Shown: positions 17,231-24,943 of the stretch, in pieces
Position numbering within the stretch: position 1 is the first letter of the stretch
Layout of the letters: every line of letters starts with the position of its first letter
Assembly (NCBI RefSeq): GCF_017814975.1
Contig: NZ_JAGIQA010000020.1
Location: forward strand, 1 to 64,000
Direction: 5' to 3'
Length of the DNA stretch: 64,000 nt
Source of the DNA: Cupriavidus consociatus
GTDB taxonomy: Bacteria; Pseudomonadota; Gammaproteobacteria; Burkholderiales; Burkholderiaceae
Made by a program: the position numbers and the translations under genes
The notes under the pieces: model-generated
The model's input: only the letters and a program-made list of their open reading frames with translations
Database searches by the model: none
What the model was told of the DNA's origin: nothing

Positions 17231-17785
17231 TCAGGCGGAGCGCTGCGCCTCGATGCGTGCCTGGATGTGTGCCATCCACTCCTCACGCGTCATGTAGCCC
17301 GGCTGGGCCTGTACAGAAGCTTGCGTGCGTGCACGGATTGCTTCCTCAGATTCGGTAACAAGGTCGAGTTCCCACCAGGTAGGCTGGCTCACGTACCATT
17401 CTGTCGGCGTGTAGACCTCAATGCGATTGCCTTCCGGATCGGCGACGTAGAGGCTCCACGTGTTACCGTGGTCTTTTTGTTGGAGGATGGAGACGCCTGC
17501 CTCGTGGAACGCAATGGCAAGCCGCTTCAGGTCCGACAGACTCTCGACCGTGAAGGACAGTTGGTTGGCTCCCGGCCACTCCGGCTTACGGCCGCTTGCA
17601 AAGACGATCTGGTGATGCTCCTCGGGGTCACCGGTCATGAAGATCACATGGTGTCCGGCCTTGGCGGTGCCGAGATCCGACACAACCAAGCCGAACCAGC
17701 GCGAGTAGAAGCGTGCGAGCAAGTCGGGATCGAAAGCGAAGATCCCCGTGTGACGAAAATGCGTCTTTGGCAAGGCAGCCATCAT
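17231..17785 (-). CDS. VOC-superfamily protein, candidate single-domain extradiol dioxygenase
   Basis: The start at 17785 follows AGAGGA, giving 184 residues, a single VOC module pair. His12 (RHTGIF) and Glu123 (GNRIEVY) fit the first and last metal ligands. The stretch DHGNTWSLYVADPEGNRIE (His106 to Glu123) nearly fits the extradiol-dioxygenase signature. The strand where type I dioxygenases have their second His ligand reads GANQLSF, so Asn/Gln replaces it. Relatives with NQxSF are commonly labelled biphenyl-diol dioxygenase, but the function is poorly established. It is the first gene of the operon and so the natural ring-cleavage candidate. It could instead be another VOC enzyme. Confidence 0.7.
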   Translation of the reverse strand: MMAALPKTHFRHTGIFAFDPDLLARFYSRWFGLVVSDLGTAKAGHHVIFMTGDPEEHHQIVFASGRKPEWPGANQLSFTVESLSDLKRLAIAFHEAGVSILQQKDHGNTWSLYVADPEGNRIEVYTPTEWYVSQPTWWELDLVTESEEAIRARTQASVQAQPGYMTREEWMAHIQARIEAQRSA

Positions 17786-18052
17786 TATTCCTCTGGTGTT
17801 GAAGCTGGATAGGAGAAGCGGCACGAGTGCGTCACAAACCGCCCATGGAGTTGAAGCCTGCAGCAGCGATTCGCTATATGAACCGCCGCCAGAGATGGGA
17901 CTACTCTATTGGACAAGGCTTCTTATCGAAAACCATCTTTTCTCCGCCAGCATGACGTCACGTCATGGAAGATCCGGATTTTCGCTGGAGTCTGCAGGGG
18001 GTCTCCGGGGCAAGATGGACGGCTGTCGTCTCCCTGAACGTCCACTTTGCCT

Positions 18053-18310
18053 GACCTGAGCCACGAGTTGCAGGACGCCGTCGCTGCGATACCAGAGACG
18101 ACTGACACCGCCACCGCGCGCGAGTGCCTGCATGCGGCAGGCTGCCGCTGGCTATTGAGCGTGCTCTATCTGGGGGGCTTGCGCGCGGCCGAGGTCACCG
18201 GCACGGCCATGGGGGCGTTCTTCTGCCGGCGCGATGCCCAGGGCGTCGAGCGCTGGTGGCTCGAGGTCACCGGCAAGGGCAACAAGACCCGGCTGGTGCC
18301 CGCCACCACA
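18053..18310 (+). pseudogene. tyrosine recombinase fragment (central part)
   Basis: About 85 codons read as the start of the catalytic domain of a phage-type integrase: LSVLYLGGLRAAEVTGTAMG (the box I arginine region), then WWLEVTGKGNKTRLVPAT, the beta-hairpin that follows it. Upstream lacks a normal N-terminal SAM-like domain, and after VPATT the homology stops, so boxes II and III are absent. C-terminal pieces of the same type occur at 35.4 and 52.3 kb. It marks the left border of the PilJ gene pair. Confidence 0.75.
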
Positions 18311-18483
18311 AACAGGCAAGTCGCGAGGATGCGCTCAGAAAGGAGCGGCTGGGGCAACGGCGCTCCGAAGCAAGGTGACAGCGAACCGGAAACGCGGTTT
18401 GCGGGCCATTGCTTCGGGGCGCTTTTTTTGATTGCCGGTCAATGCGGATCCGCACTGTTTCGACACCACCTGCAAGGTAATGG

Positions 18484-19164
18484 ATGAATACCTCCTCCAC
18501 TCAGTCACCCCAGGCCGAAGTGTCCGCTGAGACCATCGGTGCGTTGATCAATCTTTCCGGACGGCAGCGCATGTTGTCGCAACGGATCGTGCTACAGCTG
18601 CTGCTCGCCTCGCGAGGGGATCGAACTGCCCGCGAAAGCGCTCGCAAGTGCCTGTCGACGTTCGAATCCGCGCATGCGGATCTTGTGATCGGCAATGAGC
18701 GTTTGCCGGGCGCATTCTCAGTGGCCTTGCAACAACTGTACTTCGGCAATGCGCGTGCCGATGCACGGATTCGTGAATTCATCGCCCAGGCCCGGACCGC
18801 AATCGACGCGCCACCGGCTGACATCGCCGGGCGAACGTCCTCCCTCAATGCGCTCGTGATGCAGGCCACGCCATTACTGGACCTGCTGCAGGCCATCACG
18901 CAGGCCTATCAGGAGGAAATGCATGGTTGCGAGCTTGCCGTGCGCAAACGCCAAGCCGACCTCGTCGAGCGCCTCAGCAGTATTTCGATGCAGGCCAACA
19001 TCGTCGCAATGAACGCGCGCGTCTCCGCGGCACGGGCGGGAGAGTATGGCAGGGAGTTCTCCGTCATCACGCAGGTGCTGGCGGACATCATTAAGGAGAT
19101 GGATCGACTGGTCCGCGATCTCGTCGGCTCAAGCAACGCGTCCAAGGGCTCACCTCGACATTGA
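18484..19164 (+). CDS. PilJ-domain protein with truncated MCP-like signalling tip
   Basis: The 226-residue protein has a PilJ (type IV pili chemotaxis/nitrate-sensor-like) domain from about residue 18, with INLSGRQRMLSQRI, and then SISMQANIVAMNARVSAARA and GEYGREFSVITQVLADI (about 168-205), which resembles the signalling hairpin of methyl-accepting chemotaxis proteins. No signal peptide or membrane helix is visible, so the sensor should be cytoplasmic, and the coiled coil is far shorter than in a true chemoreceptor. AAGG precedes the ATG at 18484. The next gene, 13 bases on, encodes a secreted protein with two PilJ domains. Nitrate or nitrite sensing is a family-based guess. Confidence 0.8.
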   Translation: MNTSSTQSPQAEVSAETIGALINLSGRQRMLSQRIVLQLLLASRGDRTARESARKCLSTFESAHADLVIGNERLPGAFSVALQQLYFGNARADARIREFIAQARTAIDAPPADIAGRTSSLNALVMQATPLLDLLQAITQAYQEEMHGCELAVRKRQADLVERLSSISMQANIVAMNARVSAARAGEYGREFSVITQVLADIIKEMDRLVRDLVGSSNASKGSPRH

Positions 19165-19177
19165 TCTGGAGACGACT

Positions 19178-19969
19178 TTGAAACGTTACCTCTGTTCCTG
19201 CCTGATTCTCTGCTGCCTTGCGGGACTTGCTTTAACCGGGACCGCCTTCGCCGAAGCGCTGACCATCCACTCGGCGATCAACAAGGCGGGCCGCCAGCGC
19301 ATGCTGTCTCAGCGCATGGCCAAGGCATATTGCCAGGCCGGGCTTGGCGTCGAAGTGGAGCGTTCGAGGAGGATCCTTGACGAGTCGGTGGCGCTCTTCG
19401 ACAGGCAACTCGCGGATCTGAAGGCGTTTGGGCCCACGCCTGAAATCAAGGACACCTATGACAGGCTCGGGCAGACGTGGATCGTCTATAAGCAGTTGCT
19501 AACCGGCAGCGAGCCGAATTTCGAAATCGCGAAGAAAATCGCAATCTCCAGCGAGGAGGTATTGAAGCTTGCGCAGCAAGGAACCGTACAACTCGAAAGG
19601 CATTCTGGTACCGCAGCAGGCAAACTGATCAACGTCGCCGGCCGACAGCGCATGCTTTCGCAGAGAATCGCCAAGGCCAGCATGTTCCGCGCCTGGGGTA
19701 TCACCTCCCCGCAGATGGCCAAGGAACTGGACAGTTCCGCCCGAGAGTTCGCGGCCGCGCAGGTGTTTCTCACCGAAGCACCGCAGAACACGCCGGCAAT
19801 TCGCAGTGAACTGCACCTTGCCGGTTCTCAGTGGCTCTTCTTTGAAGAAGCGCTCAAACAGACCGGAGGCAGTCGCGCCGAGCAGTTGAGAAACATCGCC
19901 ACGACCAGCGAGCGGATTCTTCAGGTCATGGATGCCGTCACGGACATGTACGAGGGAATGGCCAGATAA
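19178..19969 (+). CDS. secreted protein with two tandem PilJ domains
   Basis: I start at the TTG at 19178, which has a GGAGA site six bases before it and begins a good signal peptide (LKRYLCSCLILCCLAGLALT, cut after FAEA). The 263-residue product has two copies of the PilJ fold, each starting with the same motif: INKAGRQRMLSQRMAKAY at about residue 33 and INVAGRQRMLSQRIAKASM at about 150. No membrane anchor follows, so it should be periplasmic. PilJ domains otherwise occur as sensor modules in NarX-like kinases and PilJ. With the upstream gene it makes a two-gene unit with three PilJ modules and no kinase or transducer nearby. A ligand-binding or sensor accessory role is likely. Confidence 0.8.
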   Translation: MKRYLCSCLILCCLAGLALTGTAFAEALTIHSAINKAGRQRMLSQRMAKAYCQAGLGVEVERSRRILDESVALFDRQLADLKAFGPTPEIKDTYDRLGQTWIVYKQLLTGSEPNFEIAKKIAISSEEVLKLAQQGTVQLERHSGTAAGKLINVAGRQRMLSQRIAKASMFRAWGITSPQMAKELDSSAREFAAAQVFLTEAPQNTPAIRSELHLAGSQWLFFEEALKQTGGSRAEQLRNIATTSERILQVMDAVTDMYEGMAR

Positions 19970-20389
19970 CGGAATCCGTCGGCCTCGCAGAACGCAATCT
20001 GGAGCAGACGCCGGACCTTCACCACATTTCATTGCCGCGATGTTTGCTTGTTCCAGGTTTTGTGGGGTTGGCTTCTCGGCGATTAATTGCGTTTTAATGG
20101 AGTTCTCAAGACATTCGTTTACCACTCAAGCACCATTGCCGATCACCAAAAGGTCGTGGCCCCGTGCGGGCAACGAGCTTGCACACATAGTTGCCGGGAA
20201 GCCGGTTACTGTAACGACGGTAAGCCGAGGCAAGGGGCCGCAGGGAGCGTACTGCAGGCTTCGATAGTGTCGGTCCCCCTCGCGCGTCGCAGGAGAAAAG
20301 CGCTTACCCACACGGCAAGAATACGCTCAGTCATTCGAACCCACCATCGTCAGCACCCGGCCAGCGAGGCGGAGGCCGGCCATTTGCGT
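19970..20389. other. 420-bp gap, no gene recognised
   Basis: Only short frames without motifs are seen. It separates the plus-strand PilJ pair from the convergent SDR gene. No clear hairpin with a T-run was found. Confidence 0.4.
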
Positions 20390-21283
20390 TCATTGGGCGA
20401 AATATTGCGGCCGATCGAGGTCCACGATGAGGCCCGGCTGTTTGGGCTCCCAGTTCAGCACCTGCCGCGTATGCTGGCTCGACGCCCGATTGTCGACCGC
20501 TGCGAAGCCAGCAAACCATCCGAAGTGCTCAGTTGCCTGCTCCGGCGTGATGCTGACTGTGGGCAGCCCCAAACGACGACCAATCACGGTGGCAATATCG
20601 CGGAGCGGTACGCCCTCTTCGGCGGTCGCGTGATAGCGAGCTGGGATGCCTCTCTCGGCAGCCAGCCGGAAGACTTGGGCGGCATCCCGCCGGTGTACCG
20701 CCGGCCAATGGTTCAAGCCCTCGCCAACATAGGCCGACACGCCTTTCTCACGTGCTATGGCGATCAGCATCGGCACAAAGCCGTGGTCCCCATCTCCGTG
20801 CACCGAGGGCGGCAGGCGGACCACTGACACGTTCGTTCCGCCCCCCATCAGACCCGTCGCCGCCACTTCCGTCGCTACGCGCGGGAACGGCACCGTACTC
20901 ATGTCCGGCAGCTGATCCTCCGTCGCCACACCCCCAGGCGCCAATAGGCCCGTGCCGGAGGTGATAATCAGCGGCTTGCCGGATGCTCCCACGGCCTCGC
21001 CCATCGCCTCGATCACGTGGCGGTCGTTTGCACTATGCTCGGCAAACTTTGAAAAGTCGTGGTTAAACGCCGTGTGGATGATCGCGTCGGCCTGCTTCAC
21101 GCCGCGCAAGATGCTGTCGATATCGTCCAGATTGGCAAAGTGCGCCGTCGCCCCAACATCACGCAGATGCCACGCACCAGCCTCCGACCTTGTCATCCCG
21201 ATCACCGAATGACCCGCGGCCAGCAGTTCATCGACCACGGCTGCCCCTATGAAACCCGTTGCGCCGGTTACGAAAATACGCAT
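20390..21283 (-). CDS. NAD(P)-dependent epimerase/dehydratase-like extended SDR
   Basis: A near-perfect Shine-Dalgarno (AGGAGGTGAT) places the start at the ATG at 21283 (MRIFVTGATGFIGAAVVDEL). The 297 residues carry the Rossmann motif GATGFIG, IIHTAFNHDF and a substrate-binding half ending near residue 290. The classical YxxxK pair is not obvious: the matching region reads FPRVATEVAA, as in several NmrA/atypical SDR proteins of this group. They are often found next to an MmyB-type regulator, as here (divergent gene at 21388). The substrate is unknown; aldehyde or ketone reduction is plausible. Confidence 0.82.
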   Translation of the reverse strand: MRIFVTGATGFIGAAVVDELLAAGHSVIGMTRSEAGAWHLRDVGATAHFANLDDIDSILRGVKQADAIIHTAFNHDFSKFAEHSANDRHVIEAMGEAVGASGKPLIITSGTGLLAPGGVATEDQLPDMSTVPFPRVATEVAATGLMGGGTNVSVVRLPPSVHGDGDHGFVPMLIAIAREKGVSAYVGEGLNHWPAVHRRDAAQVFRLAAERGIPARYHATAEEGVPLRDIATVIGRRLGLPTVSITPEQATEHFGWFAGFAAVDNRASSQHTRQVLNWEPKQPGLIVDLDRPQYFAQ

Positions 21284-21340
21284 GGAAATCACCTCCTCGC
21301 TGAAAGATGAGGTGCATTCTTGCTCTATGATTTATAGGGG

Positions 21341-21356
21341 TAAAGTAGTGTCTTTA
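21341..21356. promoter_or_regulatory. candidate operator for the MmyB-type regulator
   Basis: TAAAG-TAGTGT-CTTTA is a perfect short inverted repeat in the 104-bp interval between the divergent SDR gene and the XRE gene. It is placed where autoregulation of both would act. The repeat is short, so confidence is low. Confidence 0.35.
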
Positions 21357-21387
21357 TACTGGTAAACGGGCTAACAGGATAATCACG

Positions 21388-22221
21388 ATGGCCATCGGCG
21401 AGAACCTGCTCGGCGCCTACCTGCGCGACCGCCGCGCCAAGCTGGACCCGGGCGCCTTTGGCATCTCACCGACCCGTCGTCGCACACCAGGGCTGCGCCG
21501 CGAAGAGGTTGCCCAGCGCGCGAACGTCAGCGTTACTTGGTACACCTGGCTCGAGCAAGGCCGAGGCGGTGCGCCGTCCGCCGAGGTGCTCAACCGCATT
21601 GCCCGCGCCCTGCTGCTCACCGACGTCGAACGCGAACACCTGTTTCTGCTCGCTCAGGGGCGACCTCCCGAAGCCCGCTACCAAGCGAGCGAGGGTATCA
21701 CCCCAACCCTGCAACGCGTATTGGATTCGCTCGCCTTCAGTCCCGCTCTGGTCGTACGCGCCTTCACGCGCGACATCCTCGCCTGGAACCATGCCGCCAC
21801 CGCCGTCTTGGTGGACTACGCCGCCCTGCCTGCCAAACAGCGCAACGTCTTGCGCTTACTCTTCTGCAACGCGACCGTTCGTGCCCGCCAACCGGATTGG
21901 GAAAGCGTCGCCCGCTTCGCCGTCGCCACTTTTCGCGCCGATGCAGCCCGCGCCGGCGCAGCCCTTGCCATCGAGATCAGAACTTTAGTCGAAGAACTCT
22001 GCGCGGAAAGTCACGAATTCGCTGCTCTATGGAGCGAACACGATGTCTGCAGCCATGGGGAAGGAATCAAGACCATCAATCACCCCACGGTCGGCTTACT
22101 ATCGCTCGAATATTCGGCATTCTCCGTAGATGGGCGACCGGACTTGAATTTGGTGATCTATACGCCGGAGACTGAAGCAGACGCAGCAAGTGTAAGAGAG
22201 TTGGTTACCGCGTATTCTTGA
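21388..22221 (+). CDS. XRE-family regulator with MmyB-like ligand-binding domain
   Basis: The 277-residue protein has an N-terminal helix-turn-helix (about residues 8-90) with the typical RRTPGLRREEVAQRANVS and WYTWLEQGRGGAPSAEVLNR. The MmyB-type PAS-like ligand domain follows (about 105-270; FTRDILAWNHAATAVLVDYA). These regulators bind small hydrophobic ligands or fatty acids in actinobacteria and usually control a neighbouring SDR oxidoreductase. The divergent SDR gene, 104 bp away, is the likely target. Confidence 0.88.
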   Translation: MAIGENLLGAYLRDRRAKLDPGAFGISPTRRRTPGLRREEVAQRANVSVTWYTWLEQGRGGAPSAEVLNRIARALLLTDVEREHLFLLAQGRPPEARYQASEGITPTLQRVLDSLAFSPALVVRAFTRDILAWNHAATAVLVDYAALPAKQRNVLRLLFCNATVRARQPDWESVARFAVATFRADAARAGAALAIEIRTLVEELCAESHEFAALWSEHDVCSHGEGIKTINHPTVGLLSLEYSAFSVDGRPDLNLVIYTPETEADAASVRELVTAYS

Positions 22222-22238
22222 TGCATTGGCTCGAACGA

Positions 22239-22940
22239 TTACTGATGCCGAGCGGCAAACCGACGGGCCGCCTCACGGACAGGCGCCACGAGCGGCTCCA
22301 AGCGCGTGACAGCGGCCGCGAGAACCTCCGGGGCAGCCTTTTCCGGAACCCCTACGTCGAAGGGCGGCTTCGGGTCATATTCGAAGATGAGCTGAATCAT
22401 CTTGGCCACGTCACACCCTCGCAGGATCGCCGCGAGGTGCAGCCCGAAATCGACGCCAGCGGTCACGCCCCCACCTGTCACGCGATTTCGGTCAACCACG
22501 AACCGCGCCTGGCTCGGAATGGCGCCGTAGTCGGCCAGGATTTCGCGATAGGCCCAATGCGAAGTGGCGCGATAGCCCTTGAGCAACTCCGCGGCCGCGA
22601 GGATCACAGATCCCGTACAGACGCTCGTGACATAGGCTGCCTTATCGCCAATCCTCGCCAAGAATTTCAGCGTCTCGGTGTCTTCGACCATCAAGTGCGT
22701 GCTGACCCCGCCCGGAACCAGGAGGATGTCGTAATCGGCTTCGCACGCGGAGAAGGACTTCGCCGGAATGATCGAGATCTGCCGGTCGCTCACGACGGGC
22801 TCGGTGGTCTTGGCTACGACGTCGACATGCACGCCGGGGAGACTGGCAAGAACCTGATGCGGCCCGATCAGATCCAATGCCGTGAACTTCGGGTAAGCGA
22901 GCATCGCAATGCGCGTTGAATCAGCAACTGTCGTGGACAT
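22239..22940 (-). CDS. DJ-1/PfpI family protein, isonitrile-hydratase-like
   Basis: The 233-residue protein has the DJ-1/PfpI fold with the nucleophile Cys108 in VTSVCTGSVIL, an acidic partner region near ALDLIGPHQVLASLPGV, and the family blocks LLVPGG, RATSHWAYREIL and GGGVTAGVDFGLHL. The match to Pseudomonas isonitrile hydratase InhA (isonitrile to N-formamide) is good along the whole length. A close family member lies at 28.4-29.1 kb. It is convergent with the XRE gene and stands alone. AraC-type regulators also carry this domain, but there is no HTH here. Confidence 0.82.
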   Translation of the reverse strand: MSTTVADSTRIAMLAYPKFTALDLIGPHQVLASLPGVHVDVVAKTTEPVVSDRQISIIPAKSFSACEADYDILLVPGGVSTHLMVEDTETLKFLARIGDKAAYVTSVCTGSVILAAAELLKGYRATSHWAYREILADYGAIPSQARFVVDRNRVTGGGVTAGVDFGLHLAAILRGCDVAKMIQLIFEYDPKPPFDVGVPEKAAPEVLAAAVTRLEPLVAPVREAARRFAARHQ

Positions 22941-23206
22941 GTATTCACCGTTGATTTGGAATCGATCGACAGCTTAGCAAGCTGTCGACCGCAGGAACTC
23001 GATGCATCAGGCGCTATGGCGATTCGGCGGAGCGATTGCATTGCTGCGTGCGCTACAGTTCAATCCGGCATCGCCTGGCACGAGGCGCGTCCGGTGCTGT
23101 ACCGGTTAGATAGCCAATCTCGACCCGGGAGTTGGCAAGACCAAACCTGCCCACACCCAAGCGTGCAATGACAAGACGCCTACATTGGAAACGTGCCAAC
23201 TGAGGA

Positions 23207-24460
23207 TTAGTGGCGCGGACAGTCGCGGGCGATTACGCTCGCAATCATCGAGGCGGTCGCGCCCGACAATGTCCAACCGAGATGCCCGTGGCCGGTGTTG
23301 TAAAACACGCGTGCATGCCGGCCACGGCCGACGCGCGGCATCATGTCAGGCATCATCGGGCGCAAGCCTGCCCAAGGCACCACACGCGAGGTTCCGATAG
23401 CGAAGTTACGGCGTGTCCAGGCGATCAAGGGTTCGATGCGGTCGGCGCGAATGTCGCGGTTGAAGCCGTTGAATTCCGCCGTGCCGGCCACACGGAATCG
23501 TCCCGCTCCCAGGCGGCTTGTCACGATCTTCGCGCTCTCGTCCAGCAGACTGACCCACGGCGCGCCTTGCACGCTGGCTTCGTCGTCGAGATGCACGGTG
23601 ATCGAATAACCCTTGACCGGGTACACGTTGATGCGATCCCCCACCATCCGCGCGATATGGCGGCTCCCGACACCGGCGCAGACCACCAGCGCATCAGCGA
23701 CGAGTTCTTGCCCGGCGTCAGCGTGCGTGGTCGAAAGCTTATCGTCCAGCGTAGCCTGCAACAGGAGGCGAACGCCTTGTTCGGTCATCTCCACGGCCTG
23801 CACATCCATGCCGTGCAGGAAGCGCACATCGTATTTATGACAGGCCTGCGCGAGGCCGCGCGTGAACTTGTGAATATCGCCGGTGGCGTCTGACGCGGTG
23901 AAGTAGCCGCCGTAGTACTGGCCTTGCAGCGTTGGTTCGATCGTCTTGATTTCCTCCGGACTCACCGCATGACGCTCGAGTCCTCCAGCGACGAGGAGCG
24001 AATTGGTCCTGCCTGCGGCCGCAAAGCTTGCTTTGTCGTGGTAGATGTGCAGTATCCCGCGGCGCTGCAGGTCGAAGTCGATCTGCTCACGCTCTGCCAT
24101 CTCGAACAGGTATTTGCGTGCCTCGATGGCCAACCGGGTGGTCTCGATCGTGTTGCGGCGGTAGCGCGGGATGCTTGCGACGAATTCTCCGAGCCATGAG
24201 TATTTGTGCCACGACGGCTTGGGATTGAGCAACAGCGGGGCATCCTTCTGTAGCATCCATTTGATCCCCTTGAGCAACGTGCCAGAGCTGTTCCAGACTT
24301 CGGCATTGCTCGCGGAAAGCTGGCCGCCATTGGCGAACGATGTTTCCATCGCCGGATATAAATGGCGGTCGACGACCGTGACCTGGTACCCAAGTCTCGA
24401 GAGCGTATAAGCGGTAGTGACGCCAGAAATACCGGCGCCGACGATGACAATATGCGTCAT
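23207..24460 (-). CDS. dadA: D-amino acid dehydrogenase small subunit family (DadA), glycine-riboswitch controlled
   Basis: The ATG at 24460 starts directly with the FAD-binding motif (MTHIVIVGAGISGVTTAYTL), so the 43 codons upstream are leader and riboswitch. The product has 417 residues. It shows SFANGGQLSASNAEVWNS, which follows the DadA pattern, GDIHKFTRGLA, VVCAGVGSRHIA and the C-terminal NTGHGHLGWTLS. DadA is a membrane-associated flavoprotein that oxidises D-amino acids to 2-oxo acids and passes electrons to quinone. The leader carries a tandem glycine aptamer, so glycine, as substrate or as signal for amino acid excess, controls it. A glycine/D-amino acid oxidase role is an alternative label for the same family. 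Confidence 0.88.
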   Translation of the reverse strand: MTHIVIVGAGISGVTTAYTLSRLGYQVTVVDRHLYPAMETSFANGGQLSASNAEVWNSSGTLLKGIKWMLQKDAPLLLNPKPSWHKYSWLGEFVASIPRYRRNTIETTRLAIEARKYLFEMAEREQIDFDLQRRGILHIYHDKASFAAAGRTNSLLVAGGLERHAVSPEEIKTIEPTLQGQYYGGYFTASDATGDIHKFTRGLAQACHKYDVRFLHGMDVQAVEMTEQGVRLLLQATLDDKLSTTHADAGQELVADALVVCAGVGSRHIARMVGDRINVYPVKGYSITVHLDDEASVQGAPWVSLLDESAKIVTSRLGAGRFRVAGTAEFNGFNRDIRADRIEPLIAWTRRNFAIGTSRVVPWAGLRPMMPDMMPRVGRGRHARVFYNTGHGHLGWTLSGATASMIASVIARDCPRH

Positions 24461-24511
24461 GGCAGTCCCTGTGAAGTAAATTCTTGACCGGACCATCCGG
24501 CCATTCACCCC

Positions 24512-24690
24512 ATCTGTCTCGGGACCTGAGAGCTTAGGCACCGACGTGCTGGTGCCATCCCCTTCGGTGGGCATGCCTGGGCATGCCACTCTCCAGATTT
24601 GCAGTAGACGTCACAGTCCTTTTGCCTGAGAGTTTCCGGGGTGGTTGCTCCGTCGGCGCTGGGCACGTGTGCTGCCCAGTCTCTCCTGCG
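24512..24690 (-). ncRNA. tandem glycine riboswitch upstream of dadA
   Basis: On the minus strand from 24690 the sequence contains AGGAGAG, CGGAGCAACCACC and AACTCTCAGGCAAAAGGAC (end of aptamer 1, near 24612). After a short linker come CTGGAGAG, CACCGAAGGGGATGGCACC and CTCTCAGGTCCCGAGACAG (aptamer 2, near 24512). These strings and their order match the glycine riboswitch consensus, in which two aptamers bind glycine. The dadA start lies about 50 bases downstream. In between, GGCCGGATGGTCCGGTC can form a small hairpin that could belong to the expression platform. Whether glycine turns expression on (usual for degradation genes) cannot be read from sequence alone. Confidence 0.92.
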
Positions 24691-24943
24691 ACGTATCGAG
24701 GCCATCAAACTAATGGCCGCTTTTGCGTGCTGCTTGTTCAGCATAACCGATTTGTGTCGATCATGGCCTCCTGGTTTTTGGCAAGGTTTCACACTTCGCG
24801 TATCGGTCGACGCCACGTTGAAAGCTGTATCTGTCCATACTTCAGACCAACAAGCCGACCGATCAGTCTAACGCCGTGAATCATCGATCGGCCTTAGCCA
24901 GCTGTCGATCAAGCGCTTCAATCCTTCAATACTGACTGCACGG

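Noticed and set aside
18400..18435. Intrinsic terminator at CGGGGCGC followed by seven T
   Set aside because: I could not find a convincing stem directly before the T-run.
20126..20311. 61-codon minus-strand frame ending ARGHDLLVIGNGA
   Set aside because: It looks faintly protein-like but has no recognised family, no ribosome-binding site and no partner gene.
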